Below are positions 35,370-44,979 of a stretch of DNA of 64,000 bases, in pieces. Source of the stretch: Azorhizobium sp965227945 (GTDB taxonomy: Bacteria > Pseudomonadota > Alphaproteobacteria > Rhizobiales > Xanthobacteraceae); NCBI GenBank assembly GCA_965227945.1, contig CBDDGQ010000005.1, positions 1,663,205 through 1,727,204 on the forward strand, in the 5' to 3' direction. The translations under genes and the position numbers were made by a program. The notes beneath the pieces were generated by a model. It saw only the letters and a program-made list of their open reading frames with translations. It was not told the origin of the DNA and made no database searches. How positions within the stretch are numbered: the stretch's first letter is position 1; each line of letters starts with the position of its first letter.

Positions 35370-35385
35370 ACACAGATTTGGGGGC
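35370..35385 (-). promoter_or_regulatory. Weak NrdR-box-like site upstream of nrdJ
   Basis: ACACAGATTTGGGGGC keeps one clear half (ACAC) of the NrdR consensus acaCwAtATaTwGtgt. It is 16 bases from the stronger site at 35402, the interbox spacing typical of NrdR targets. A TTGACG hexamer on the minus strand (35363-35368) next to it could be the nrdJ -35 element. Confidence 0.45.
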
Positions 35386-35401
35386 TCCGAGATCAGTGCG
35401 C

Positions 35402-35417
35402 CTACTAAATATAGTGC
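35402..35417 (-). promoter_or_regulatory. NrdR box upstream of nrdJ
   Basis: On the minus strand GCACTATATTTAGTAG matches the NrdR consensus ACACTATATATAGTGT at about 12 of 16 positions and is nearly palindromic in its core. With the weaker partner box it suggests repression of nrdJ by the NrdR protein encoded at 39698. Confidence 0.65.
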
Positions 35418-35481
35418 GGCGCGCCTGTTAATAAAGTCCTAAGAGGCGTGTTCGGCCGGCACTTTGCGGCCGATTTCGGGC

Positions 35482-35598
35482 TGTGGACAGCCCCCTGCCG
35501 GAGCCCGAAACCACCCTGCCCTTATGCACGTCATCCACAAGCCGGCGAAGTTTCCGGAATCCCCATGGACTTTGCCCACACCGTCCGGTTGTGGACAG
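35482..35598. promoter_or_regulatory. Cluster of DnaA-box-like nonamers upstream of nrdJ
   Basis: Compared with TTATCCACA, the sites are CTGTCCACA on the minus strand at 35482-35490 and 35590-35598, TTATGCACG at 35522-35530, TCATCCACA at 35531-35539 (8 of 9) and TTGCCCACA at 35572-35580. They fill the thiL-nrdJ gap distal to the NrdR boxes. Apart from these sites the 465-base gap shows no gene. Confidence 0.5.
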
Positions 35599-35618
35599 AG
35601 AATCGCCTCCGGTACCGC

Positions 35619-36611
35619 TCAAAAATGGCTGAAGCTGCCCTGCGCCAGATGGAGGGGCGCGCCATCGGGACCCACCAGATCTAGACCAGTCTCGATGCGG
35701 GTCTCGCCGATCACCGCCATCGGAACCCCGGCCGCGTGGGAAGCCGCCAGGAATGCGGGCAGATCCGCCAGGGGCACGGTGGCAGCGATCTCATAATCAT
35801 CGCCGCCGCTGAGCGCCGTGGCCAGCAGGACCGGCTCCAGGGCGATCGCGGCCCGTGCGGCATCGGACAAGGGGACCTGCCCCGCATATAGGGTCCCGCC
35901 GCACCCGGACGCGGACAGCATCTTGGCGATGTCGCCCACCAGGCCGTCGGAGACATCCATCGCCGCCACGGCATGGGCCCGCAGCGCATCGGCCAAGGCC
36001 AAGCGGGGCTGGGGGTGCAGGTAACGATCGGCCAGATGTGCCTGCGCCGCGGGCGCAAGCGCCGCAAGGCCGGCACGGGCCGGGTCCAGACGCCATTGCA
36101 GGCCCAGCGCCGCATCCCCGATGGTGCCGGAGACGACGATGGCCTGTCCGGGCGCGGCTCCCGTCCGCGGCACGAACTGGCCGCTGGGGACGGTTCCCAG
36201 TGCGGTAATCGAGATGGTCACCGGGCCCGGCGTGCTCACCGTGTCGCCACCCAGGATCGGACAGCCATGGAGCGCGGCATCGGCGCCGAGGCCGGCCGCG
36301 AAGGCTTCCAGCCATGCGGTGTCCATGGGGCGGGTCAGCGCCAGCGCCAGAAGCGCGCCCAGGGGCCTGGCGCCCTTGGCAGCAAGGTCGGACAGATTCA
36401 CCCGCAGGGCTTTTCGCGCGACAGAGGCCGGCGGATCGTCGGCGAAGAAATGCACGCCGGCCACCAGGGCGTCCTTGGTCAGCACCAGATCGCATCCCGG
36501 TGGCGGGGTCAGGACCGCGGCGTCATCGAACAGGCCACGGGCGGCGGGGCTGGTGGCAATGGGCCGGAAGAAACGGGCGATGATGTCGTCTTCGCCGCTT
36601 CCCGTGGTCAT
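35619..36611 (-). CDS. thiL: Thiamine-monophosphate kinase
   Basis: Phosphorylates thiamine monophosphate to the coenzyme thiamine diphosphate with ATP. The 330-residue product starts MTTGSGEDDIIARFFRPIAT at ATG 36611 (a TTG three codons upstream is weaker). PurM/ThiL-fold motifs are visible: FDDAAVLTPPPG, LVLTKDALVAGVHFFADDPP, KALRVNLSDLAAKGARP, GCPILGGDTVSTPGP and MDVSDGLVGDIAKML. It is the last gene of the glyA-to-thiL run, 44 bases after nusB. The nusB-thiL pairing is widespread in proteobacteria. Confidence 0.96.
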   Translation of the reverse strand: MTTGSGEDDIIARFFRPIATSPAARGLFDDAAVLTPPPGCDLVLTKDALVAGVHFFADDPPASVARKALRVNLSDLAAKGARPLGALLALALTRPMDTAWLEAFAAGLGADAALHGCPILGGDTVSTPGPVTISITALGTVPSGQFVPRTGAAPGQAIVVSGTIGDAALGLQWRLDPARAGLAALAPAAQAHLADRYLHPQPRLALADALRAHAVAAMDVSDGLVGDIAKMLSASGCGGTLYAGQVPLSDAARAAIALEPVLLATALSGGDDYEIAATVPLADLPAFLAASHAAGVPMAVIGETRIETGLDLVGPDGAPLHLAQGSFSHF

Positions 36612-36655
36612 TGCCCGCAACGCCTCATCTCACCCGGTGCCGATCGGAACCCGTC

Positions 36656-37150
36656 TCACGCACCCTTGGCGAATTCGCCGGCGCGCAGATCGCGCGCGAG
36701 GGAATCCAGCACGGCGTTCACCATGCCGGTCTCGTCGCGATCGAGGAAGGCCCCGGCCACGTTCACATATTCGGCGATAACCACGCGCGCCGGCACGTCG
36801 GGCTTGGACATCAGCTCATAGGCCCCTGCCCGCAGCACCGCGCGCAGCACCACTTCCACCCGGCGCAGAGGCCAGCCGGCAGTGAGTGCCGCATCCACCA
36901 TGGGGTCCAGGGTGCGCTGCTCGGCCAACACGCCCTGCACCACGGTACGGAACAAGGTCATGTCCGCGTCGGGATACTGGTCGCCCTCGATTTCCTGGCC
37001 CAGCCAATGGCTCTCGAATTCGGCCAGGATCTCGTTTACCGGGGTGGCGGCCACGTCCATCTGGTAGAGCGCCTGCACGGCGCCGAGGCGCGCGGCGGCC
37101 TTGCGCATGGGCTTGGAGGCCGGCACGGGCGTGGGGACCGGCTCGCTCAT
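36656..37150 (-). CDS. nusB: Transcription antitermination factor NusB
   Basis: RNA-binding protein that, with NusE (S10), binds boxA RNA and supports rRNA antitermination. The 164-residue product starts at ATG 37150, overlapping the ribH stop (ATGA). Helical-domain blocks are ARLGAVQALYQMDVAATPVN, AGWPLRRVEVVLRAVLRAGA and the conserved C-terminal region VVIAEYVNVAGAFLDRDETG with VNAVLDSLAR. The N-terminal 20 residues are a Pro/Val-rich extension. It lies between ribH and thiL as in many proteobacteria. Confidence 0.96.
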   Translation of the reverse strand: MSEPVPTPVPASKPMRKAAARLGAVQALYQMDVAATPVNEILAEFESHWLGQEIEGDQYPDADMTLFRTVVQGVLAEQRTLDPMVDAALTAGWPLRRVEVVLRAVLRAGAYELMSKPDVPARVVIAEYVNVAGAFLDRDETGMVNAVLDSLARDLRAGEFAKGA

Positions 37151-37635
37151 GCCCAAACCCGGCGCTTGAGGCGCAGCAAGGTGAGCGCGGCTTCCGCCGC
37201 CCCACCGCCCTTGTTGCCTTCGCTGACGCGGGCCCGCTCCCAGGCCTGCGCCTCGGTATCGACGGTCAGGAGGCCATTGCCCAGCGGCATAGAATGGGTC
37301 AGGCCCAGATCCATCAGCGCGCGGGCGGATTCACCGGCGACGATCTCGAAATGGTAGGTCTCGCCGCGGATGACGCAGCCCAGCGCCACCACCGCCTCGA
37401 TAGGCTTGTCGGAATCCACGGCCGCTTCCAGGGCGATCTCGGCGGCAATGGCCACCTCCAGGGCGCCCGGCACCGTGATCACCTCAACCACGGCCCCGGC
37501 CTTCTCCAGAACGGCGCGGGCGCCGGCCAGGAGTTCGTCCGCCAGCGCCTCGTAATAGCGCCCCTCGACGATCAGCACGCGGGCACCCTTCACGGGCGTC
37601 CCGGTGCTCGCCCGGTCATTGCGCGTGCTCACCAT
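37147..37635 (-). CDS. ribH: 6,7-dimethyl-8-ribityllumazine synthase
   Basis: Penultimate step of riboflavin synthesis: condenses 5-amino-6-ribitylaminouracil with dihydroxybutanone phosphate. The 162-residue product has VEGRYYEALADELLAGARA, VPGALEVAIAAEIALEA and the substrate-binding block VVALGCVIRGETYHFEIVAG with the catalytic His in TYHFE. The GNGLLTVDTEAQAWER helix completes the fold. It lies 33 bases after ribE and is coupled to nusB. Confidence 0.97.
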   Translation of the reverse strand: MVSTRNDRASTGTPVKGARVLIVEGRYYEALADELLAGARAVLEKAGAVVEVITVPGALEVAIAAEIALEAAVDSDKPIEAVVALGCVIRGETYHFEIVAGESARALMDLGLTHSMPLGNGLLTVDTEAQAWERARVSEGNKGGGAAEAALTLLRLKRRVWA

Positions 37636-37668
37636 GTCTCGTCATCTCCGTCTTCGCCGCGAGGCGTA

Positions 37669-38280
37669 CTAGGCCGGCTCGAACTGTGCAAGCCGCGCGG
37701 CGTAGCGGGCCATCAGATCCACCTCCAGATTGACCTGGGAGTCCTTCACGATGGCCCCCCAGGTGGTCACCGCCAACGTGTGGGGGATCAGGAGACAGGA
37801 GAAGCGATTGCCCTTCACCGTGTTCACCGTGAGCGAGGTGCCATCGAGGCATACCGAGCCTTTGGCCGCGATGAACCGGGCCAGCCCTTCCGATACCTCG
37901 AAGGTGAAGCGGCTGGTTTCCTCGAAATCCTCGCGCCCCACCACGTGCGCAATGCCGTCCACATGGCCGGTGACGATATGTCCGCCCAATTCCCCACCGA
38001 TGGTCAGCGAGCGCTCCAGATTGACCCGATGGCCCTCGCGCCACTCTGCGACCGTGGTGATGGCCAGGGTCTCGGGGGCAGCATCCACCTTAAACACCGT
38101 CCGCTTGGGGCCGCCCTTCTTCACCTGCGTCACCGTCAGGCACACACCCGAACAGGCGATGGACGCGCCGATCTCGATGGACTTGGCCTTGTAATCGGTG
38201 GCGATGGAGAAGGTGCGGACCTCGTTATGGAGATCGAGGTCGACGATCTCGCCCAGGTCGGTGACGATGCCAGTGAACAT
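37669..38280 (-). CDS. ribE: Riboflavin synthase alpha chain
   Basis: Dismutates two 6,7-dimethyl-8-ribityllumazine molecules to riboflavin. The 203-residue product has the two tandem lumazine-binding barrels. The first begins MFTGIVTDLGEIVDL with GASIACSGVCLTVT; the second has GGHIVTGHVDGIAHV and KGSVCLDGTSLTVNTV. The conserved active-site Cys and the GHVDG signature are present. It follows ribD by 187 bases. No FMN riboswitch sequence was found in that gap. Confidence 0.97.
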   Translation of the reverse strand: MFTGIVTDLGEIVDLDLHNEVRTFSIATDYKAKSIEIGASIACSGVCLTVTQVKKGGPKRTVFKVDAAPETLAITTVAEWREGHRVNLERSLTIGGELGGHIVTGHVDGIAHVVGREDFEETSRFTFEVSEGLARFIAAKGSVCLDGTSLTVNTVKGNRFSCLLIPHTLAVTTWGAIVKDSQVNLEVDLMARYAARLAQFEPA

Positions 38281-38467
38281 ATCTGTCGTCCCGCGGTTCA
38301 GCCCGCTTTTGAGGAAATGTGCAGAGCCCTGCTGCGCCCCTGAGACCCGCAGGGCAAAACCGTGCGGGGCGGCCTTGGCAGGTGGGCAGATTATGGTCTC
38401 ATTTCAAGCGCCTGCGCACCAGCGATTGTGGACCCGGCGCGCATCGCACCGCCACCACCGGCGCCGA

Positions 38468-39613
38468 TCAGCGCCGCCGCAGCCGCACCAGGCGGTCGGG
38501 GCCGTACGCCGCGCGCTCCACCACGGCAAAGCCCACCGGCTCCAGCAGGCGCGACACCGGCCGCCCGGCGAGAGCGTCGATGCCCTCGGGGCCCACGGCG
38601 TGGGGGGCTGAGAAGACCGCCACTTCGTCCACAAGGCCCGCCTCCAGCAGGGCCGCCGCCACCTGCGGACCGCCCTCCACCATCAGCCGGGTGAGGCCGA
38701 GCAGGCCCAACAGCTTCAGAACGGCATGCAGATCGAGCCGCCCGCTGGCGCCGCGCGGCGCGCGCAGCACTTCGACGCCGAGATCCACCAACGCCCGTTC
38801 CCGGTCCGCCGGCGCATCCTCGGCGGTCACCACCCACACCGGGACCTGCGCCGCTGTGCGCACCAGGGTGCTCGTCACCGGCAACCTCAGATCGCTGTCC
38901 AGCACCACCCGCACCGGCGAGCGATCCTCCAGGCCGGGCACCCGGCTGGTCAGCCGGGGATCGTCCGCCAACACGGTGCCGATGCCCACCAGGATCGCGT
39001 CCGCCCGCGCCCGCATGGCATGCACGCGGACCCGCGCCTCCTCGCCGGTGATGGCCAGCGGCTGCGGCCCCGGCCCGCCCACCTTGCCGTCCGCCGAGAC
39101 CGCCATCTTGAGCAGCACATGCGGCCGTCCGCTGGTGACGCGCCGGATATGCCCGGCATGGTCTTCCAGGGCGGGCTCGGCCCCGACACCCACGGTGACC
39201 CAGAGCCCGGCGGCCCGCATTCGTGCCACGCCCCGACCCCGCACCCGCGGGTCGGGATCCTCGATGGCGGCGACCACGCGGGTGATGCCGGCGGCGATCA
39301 CCGCATCGGCGCACGGCGGGGTGCGGCCATAATGCGAGCAGGGCTCCAACGTGACGTAGAGCGTTGCGCCCCGCGCGGCATCGCCCGCCTGGGCCAGGGC
39401 CAGAGGCTCTGCATGGGGCCGACCGGCCGGTGCCGTTCCGGCGCGGCCAAGGATTTGGGGTCCCGCCGCGGTCTGCCGCACCACCACCGCCCCCACCGAG
39501 GGATTGGGCCAGGTGCGCCCGAGGCCCAGCTGCCCGACCGCCAGCGCCTCCGCCATCAAGGCTTCGTCCTGTTCGGGGGAACTGACGGCGGCGGCGCCCG
39601 GCACATTGCTCAT
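38468..39613 (-). CDS. ribD: Bifunctional riboflavin biosynthesis deaminase/reductase
   Basis: Second and third steps of riboflavin synthesis. The 381-residue product starts at ATG 39613. The N-terminal cytidine-deaminase-like domain has the zinc motif GRPHAEPLAL and TLEPCSHYGRTPPCADAV. The C-terminal DHFR-like reductase domain begins about residue 160 (HVLLKMAVSADGKVGG) and contains ILVGIGTVLADDPRLTSR and LMVEGGPQVAAALLEAG. It lies 84 bases after nrdR, in the usual alphaproteobacterial order. Confidence 0.96.
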   Translation of the reverse strand: MSNVPGAAAVSSPEQDEALMAEALAVGQLGLGRTWPNPSVGAVVVRQTAAGPQILGRAGTAPAGRPHAEPLALAQAGDAARGATLYVTLEPCSHYGRTPPCADAVIAAGITRVVAAIEDPDPRVRGRGVARMRAAGLWVTVGVGAEPALEDHAGHIRRVTSGRPHVLLKMAVSADGKVGGPGPQPLAITGEEARVRVHAMRARADAILVGIGTVLADDPRLTSRVPGLEDRSPVRVVLDSDLRLPVTSTLVRTAAQVPVWVVTAEDAPADRERALVDLGVEVLRAPRGASGRLDLHAVLKLLGLLGLTRLMVEGGPQVAAALLEAGLVDEVAVFSAPHAVGPEGIDALAGRPVSRLLEPVGFAVVERAAYGPDRLVRLRRR

Positions 39614-39697
39614 CACAGGGGGCTCATGACAGAAGGCTCACGCATCAGGCCTCCGATGGAGGTTCGGAAAATCGCAATCATGCCAGATCGCGGTCGC

Positions 39698-40210
39698 TCA
39701 CTCCGGATCGCGGGGGGAGTCCGGCTTCAGCTTGGCCAGCGCTTCGGCCCGGCCCTCCACATCATGGGAGAGTTCGCCCAGCAGGCTTTCGAAATCCTTG
39801 GCCTCGCGGAAATTGCGATAGACCGAGGCGAAGCGCACATAGGCCACGTCGTCGATCTGCTTCAGACCTTCCATCACCATCTCGCCGATGGTTTCGGACT
39901 GGATTTCCGTATCGCCCAGGCTCTCCAACTGGCGCACCAGCCCGGACAGCATCCGCTCCACGCGCTCGGTCTCCACCGGGCGCTTGCGCAAGGCGATCTC
40001 CACCGAGCGGGCCAGCTTGTCGCGATCGAACGGCACCCGCCGGCCCGAGCGCTTGACCACCATCAGTTCGCGCAATTGCACGCGTTCAAATGTGGTGAAC
40101 CGGCCGCCGCAATCGGGACAGACCCGGCGGCGGCGGATGGCGGTGTTGTCCTCGGTGGGCCGGCTGTCCTTCACCTGGGTGTCCAGGCTGCCGCAATAGG
40201 GGCACCGCAT
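39698..40210 (-). CDS. nrdR: Transcriptional repressor NrdR
   Basis: Nucleotide-sensing repressor of ribonucleotide reductase genes, 170 residues. The N-terminal zinc ribbon reads MRCPYCGSLDTQVKDSRPTE and CPDCGGRFTTFERVQ, with two CxxC pairs. An ATP-cone domain follows (VVKRSGRRVPFDRDKLARSV through EMVMEGLKQIDDVAYVRFAS). The acidic tail after residue 150 is typical. It lies between glyA and ribD, and candidate target boxes occur upstream of nrdJ in this window. Confidence 0.97.
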   Translation of the reverse strand: MRCPYCGSLDTQVKDSRPTEDNTAIRRRRVCPDCGGRFTTFERVQLRELMVVKRSGRRVPFDRDKLARSVEIALRKRPVETERVERMLSGLVRQLESLGDTEIQSETIGEMVMEGLKQIDDVAYVRFASVYRNFREAKDFESLLGELSHDVEGRAEALAKLKPDSPRDPE

Positions 40211-40239
40211 GCTTCAATCGCCCCCCGCTGGCCTCAGGA

Positions 40240-41553
<1,314 letters not shown>

Positions 41554-41680
41554 GGGCAATCTCCGAAACTGTCGGCACGGCGTCCGCGCAGGGCGACCGG
41601 CAGGAGCGCTCGCTTATCATAGCCGGCGCCCCAAGTCCAAAGCGCTGCGGTGCGCGGCAGACCTGCGCCGCGCGCGCGCC

Positions 41681-42538
41681 TCAGCGGACATTGAAATCGA
41701 TCGGGACGGTGAAGGTCACAGTCGACCCTGCCACCTCCGGCGGTGGCGCCGGGAAGGGCGAGGCCCGGCGCACCATCTCCAGCGTCTCGCCATCCAGGGC
41801 CGCGTGGCCGGAGGTGCCCGCCAGGCTGGCCGCCACCACCCGCCCGCTGCGGTCGATGGTGAAGCGCAAGCGCGAGACCCCCTCCTCCTTGCGCGCACGG
41901 GCTTCAGCCGGATAACGCTTATTCCGGTTCAAATGGGCGACGATCATGCTGCGCCAGGTGGCCGGCGCCGTCGATTGCGAGCTGGATGCTCCGGAACTGG
42001 GGGCCGCCAGGGCATTGGCGGTGGGCGCATCGGACTTCGGCGCGGCACTGGTCACCGGCGCCGCCGGCCGGCGGCTGGCCTTTTTCTCCGGCTTCTTTTC
42101 GTCGGGCTTCTTCTTCTCCGGCGGCGGCGGCTCCTGCACCACCGGCTTCGGTGTCGGCAGCACAGCCTCGGCCACGGGCGGCGGGGGTGGCAGCTCGGGC
42201 ATCTTTTCCACCGGCTTTTCCACGACTTCCGGCGTCGGAGGCGGCACCGATTCGTCCGGCGTGTCCGGGGCGTCCGGCACCGGATCGGGCGCCTGGACCA
42301 TCTGCGGACCGGGCGCCACGTCCTCGCTCTCGGACGGGGGGGCCACCGGCAAGGGGGCGAGATCGATCATCACCGCCGCCGCCGGAGGTTCGGTGAAGAC
42401 CTCGGGGGCATGCCAATGCAGCGCGGCGTAGACCGCACCCACATGCGCGGAGAGAATCAGCACCGCCGCCAGAAGCCAGCGCGCCGCCATCGGCAGCCAG
42501 CGATGCTCCCTGTGGTCGGACCAATGAGCGAGGGTCAC
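41681..42538 (-). CDS. tonB: TonB-family energy transducer
   Basis: Links the proton-motive force to outer-membrane receptors. The 285-residue product has an N-terminal anchor (WLLAAVLILSAHVGAVYAAL, residues about 21-40). A long periplasmic Pro/Glu/Lys-rich linker follows (PPPEKKKPDEKKPEKKASRR in part). The C-terminal TonB domain is about residues 195-285, with RNKRYPAEARARKEEGVSRL, FTIDRSGRVVAASL and LDGETLEMVRRASPFPAPPP. GTG 42538 overlaps the exbD stop (GTGA), so exbB-exbD-tonB is one transcript. Confidence 0.95.
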   Translation of the reverse strand: MTLAHWSDHREHRWLPMAARWLLAAVLILSAHVGAVYAALHWHAPEVFTEPPAAAVMIDLAPLPVAPPSESEDVAPGPQMVQAPDPVPDAPDTPDESVPPPTPEVVEKPVEKMPELPPPPPVAEAVLPTPKPVVQEPPPPEKKKPDEKKPEKKASRRPAAPVTSAAPKSDAPTANALAAPSSGASSSQSTAPATWRSMIVAHLNRNKRYPAEARARKEEGVSRLRFTIDRSGRVVAASLAGTSGHAALDGETLEMVRRASPFPAPPPEVAGSTVTFTVPIDFNVR

Positions 42539-43014
42539 CGCACCGTCCCTTGCACAGCGCCCGGCGCACCGGGCGGCACCGCCGCACCGGCGGCGCTCTC
42601 GACGCCCTCAAGGCCCACCAGGCCGATCTTGAGATAACCGGCGCTGCGCAGCAGGTTCATCACCTCCATCACGTCGCCGTACGGCACCGCGCGATCGGCG
42701 CGGACGAACACCCGCTGCTGCTTGTCGCCCTGGGTGATGCGGTCGAGGGCCGGGGCCAGCGCCTCCCGCGCCACCAGATCATTGCCCACCGACAGGCCGA
42801 GATCGCTCTGGACGGTGAGGAACAGCGGCTTTTCCGGCCGCGGCTGCGGCTGGGCGTTGGCGGTTGGCAGATCCACCTGCACGTCCACCGTGGCCAGCGG
42901 CGCCGCCACCATGAAGATGATCAGCAGCACCAGAATCACGTCGATGAATGGCGTGACGTTGATTTCGTGATTTTCGACGAGATCATCCCCGCCGAGATCG
43001 AGCTTGGCGGACAT
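42535..43014 (-). CDS. exbD: Biopolymer transport protein ExbD
   Basis: Stator subunit of the TonB complex, 159 residues. A short cytoplasmic N terminus (DDLVENHEINVTPFIDVILV) contains the single membrane helix with the essential Asp (PFIDVILVLLIIFMVAAPLA). A periplasmic domain follows, ending in the globular region around DRAVPYGDVMEVMNLLRSAG. Three bases separate it from exbB. Confidence 0.95.
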   Translation of the reverse strand: MSAKLDLGGDDLVENHEINVTPFIDVILVLLIIFMVAAPLATVDVQVDLPTANAQPQPRPEKPLFLTVQSDLGLSVGNDLVAREALAPALDRITQGDKQQRVFVRADRAVPYGDVMEVMNLLRSAGYLKIGLVGLEGVESAAGAAVPPGAPGAVQGTVR

Positions 43015-43017
43015 GGT

Positions 43018-44136
43018 CTACTCCGCCGCGGCGCGCACACGCGCGGTGCCGGCCTGCTCCCGATCGAGATCGCGCGAGAGATGGCGCATGACCTCGGACG
43101 AGGTGTCGGAGAGGCTCGCCTTGTAGTTGGAAATGGCGCGCGCGAACACGTTGTAGATGATGACCGCCGGGATCGCCGCCACCAGGCCAATGGCGGTGGC
43201 CAGCAGCGCTTCCGCGATGCCCGGCGCCACCACGGCCAGGCTCGTGGTCTGCGACTTCGAGATGCCGATGAAGCTGTTCATGATGCCCCACACCGTGCCG
43301 AACAGGCCGACGAACGGCGCCGTGGAGCCGATGGTGGCCAGAAGGCCGGTGCCCAGCGACATGCGCCGACCGGCCCCCGCCTCGATGCGGTTGAGCGAGA
43401 TGGCGACCCGCTCCTTGATGCCTTCGGTCGGCAAGGCCCGCGAGACATCCACCTCGGCGAGCGCGGCCAGCACCAGTCGGCCGGCGGCGCCGGCATTCTT
43501 CGGCAGGCCGCGGGCGGACGCCAGCAGGGTCGGGGATTGGCGCAGCACATGCAGCGTCTGGCGCACCATGCGGTTGGCCGACACCAGTTCGATCATCTTC
43601 ACCAGCCAGATGGTCCAGGTGACCACCGAGGCGAAGGCCAAGCCCACCATGACCGCCTTCACCACGATGGCGGCCGCCATGAACATGCCCCACGGGGACA
43701 GGTCATGCGGCAGCGCACCGTTGGCGACGCCGGTTGGACGGGGGGGAGCCGGGTCCGGCGACTGCGGGGCCGGCGTTGCATCGGCGGCGCCCGAACTGGC
43801 GGACGGCGCGGCTGGTGAAACAGGGGCTGCGGCAGCAGGCGCGGCCGGTCCGCCGCTCGCTGGCGCGCCGGGCGCCGTCGCGCCAGGCGCGGGCCCGGCG
43901 GGCGCCGGTGCGGCCGGTTGAACAACGGGTGGGGCCACCTGGGCCATTCGGGCGGTGGGCATCACGGAAGCGGCGGGCGCCGCATTTGGCTGCGCATGGG
44001 CTACCGGCCCCTGCGCCGGACGCGGGGTTTCCAGCGCCAGGGCGGCCGCGGGCATCAGGGCGGTGACGCACAGCACCACCGCCATCGCCCCACGGACACA
44101 TGCCACCGGCATGCAAGAGTCATCGCGTGTCATCAT
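43018..44136 (-). CDS. exbB: Biopolymer transport protein ExbB with long Ala/Pro-rich N terminus
   Basis: Proton-channel subunit of the TonB motor, MotA/TolQ/ExbB family. The 372-residue product from ATG 44136 has a signal peptide (VLCVTALMPAAALA), then about 110 residues rich in Ala, Pro and Gly, then the membrane core: WGMFMAAAIVVKAVMVGLAF, GTGLLATIGSTAPFVGLFGT and GIAEALLATAIGLVAAIPAV. The extended periplasmic N terminus is found in alphaproteobacterial ExbB1-type proteins. The frame stays open to 44634, but that extension has no protein-like features. It is divergent from the DUF2946/TonB-receptor genes. Confidence 0.94.
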   Translation of the reverse strand: MMTRDDSCMPVACVRGAMAVVLCVTALMPAAALALETPRPAQGPVAHAQPNAAPAASVMPTARMAQVAPPVVQPAAPAPAGPAPGATAPGAPASGGPAAPAAAAPVSPAAPSASSGAADATPAPQSPDPAPPRPTGVANGALPHDLSPWGMFMAAAIVVKAVMVGLAFASVVTWTIWLVKMIELVSANRMVRQTLHVLRQSPTLLASARGLPKNAGAAGRLVLAALAEVDVSRALPTEGIKERVAISLNRIEAGAGRRMSLGTGLLATIGSTAPFVGLFGTVWGIMNSFIGISKSQTTSLAVVAPGIAEALLATAIGLVAAIPAVIIYNVFARAISNYKASLSDTSSEVMRHLSRDLDREQAGTARVRAAAE

Positions 44137-44390
44137 CGCGCGTCCACCAGCAATCGATCTGCAAATTTGGCTGGCGATCCCACTGGGGAATGGCTGGCTG
44201 AGGCCCATATAGCGCCATCCTCCCGCAGCGCGGAACCCCTGCCCCGATAGTTTGGACGGGCTCCAGAGTCGGACCCGACGCGCCGGCGCTGGGCCATCTG
44301 CCTCTTGCGCCGTCATGACGCATGCCCGGTGACGTTGCGTCCACCGCGGCCCGTGATAGGCAGAAAAATGGCGGAAATGGCGCCCTGATG

Positions 44391-44412
44391 TGGCATCCGT
44401 GGCGCCATGCCA
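44391..44412. promoter_or_regulatory. Dyad TGGCAT-N10-ATGCCA between exbB and the receptor genes
   Basis: Perfect 6-base arms flank a spacer containing the GGCGCC palindrome. It lies 23 bases before the likely DUF2946 start. A separate 10-base palindrome, CGTCATGACG, is at 44311-44320. Either could be an operator for the divergent TonB modules; no clear Fur box or cobalamin riboswitch was seen in the 298-base region. Confidence 0.45.
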
Positions 44413-44434
44413 TTCAACCGGTCGGGAGATTTTG

Positions 44435-44899
44435 GTGTACCCCCAGCAACGTAGCAGGGCTGAGTGCGACCCCCAGCGCCGTCGGTGCGGGCGGGGCAGC
44501 GGGCCCGCGCGTCCCTGGCCGGGCGGACACGGAATTGGCCGGTGGCTGGCCGCGTATCTCGTGGTGCTCCAGGCGCTCCTGGCCGGCCTCGCCGCCGGGG
44601 CGATGGCCGCGCCCGGACTGGACGACGGCTTCACTCTGTGTCTGTCCGCAGCCTCATCGACCGCTTCGGATGCCGGAACGCCATCCGATCACGGCGACAC
44701 CCCGCCCGCTCGGATTTTCCACGACTGCATTGCCTGTCCCCTGGCCGGCGGCACGCCGGTGCTGCCGCAACCCGCCGCGGGGGGACGCCCCCAGGTTCTC
44801 GGATCCGTGGCGGTGCCCGCTCCGCCGGCGCCGCGCCCGCTCGCCCCGTTGCCGCTGTTCGAAAGCGCGCGACCGCGGGCACCGCCAGCCATCGGCTGA
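44435..44899 (+). CDS. DUF2946-family protein
   Basis: Short membrane-associated protein of 154 residues, function unknown. GTG 44435 is preceded by a good ribosome site (GGGAG, 6-base gap). The hydrophobic segment WLAAYLVVLQALLAGLAAGA is near residue 37. Conserved features are an LC pair (FTLCLSAAS) and the cysteine motif HDCIACPLAGG, then a Pro/Ala-rich tail. Such proteins are often encoded next to TonB-dependent receptors and copper-related genes. Here the receptor gene starts 80 bases later on the same strand, so a shared role in metal or cofactor uptake is plausible. Confidence 0.75.
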   Translation: MYPQQRSRAECDPQRRRCGRGSGPARPWPGGHGIGRWLAAYLVVLQALLAGLAAGAMAAPGLDDGFTLCLSAASSTASDAGTPSDHGDTPPARIFHDCIACPLAGGTPVLPQPAAGGRPQVLGSVAVPAPPAPRPLAPLPLFESARPRAPPAIG

Positions 44900-44979
44900 T
44901 CGCCGGCGCCGAGCGCCGATCCCGCCGTAACCCCCTGCCTTTCTCTCGTCCGCCCGAACGCCCTTGAGCGCGCGGGCAC

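Noticed and set aside
35154..35618. Chromosomal replication origin at the DnaA-box-like cluster
   Set aside because: No AT-rich unwinding element and no origin-linked genes; a role in nrdJ control is the simpler reading.
38281..38467. FMN riboswitch between ribD and ribE
   Set aside because: The conserved FMN aptamer segments (AGGATCTTCGGGGCA, CCGACCGGCGG) are absent.
44137..44979. Cobalamin riboswitch upstream of the TonB receptor
   Set aside because: No B12-box-like segment (GCCACTG) or AGCCAGGAGACC-like core was found.
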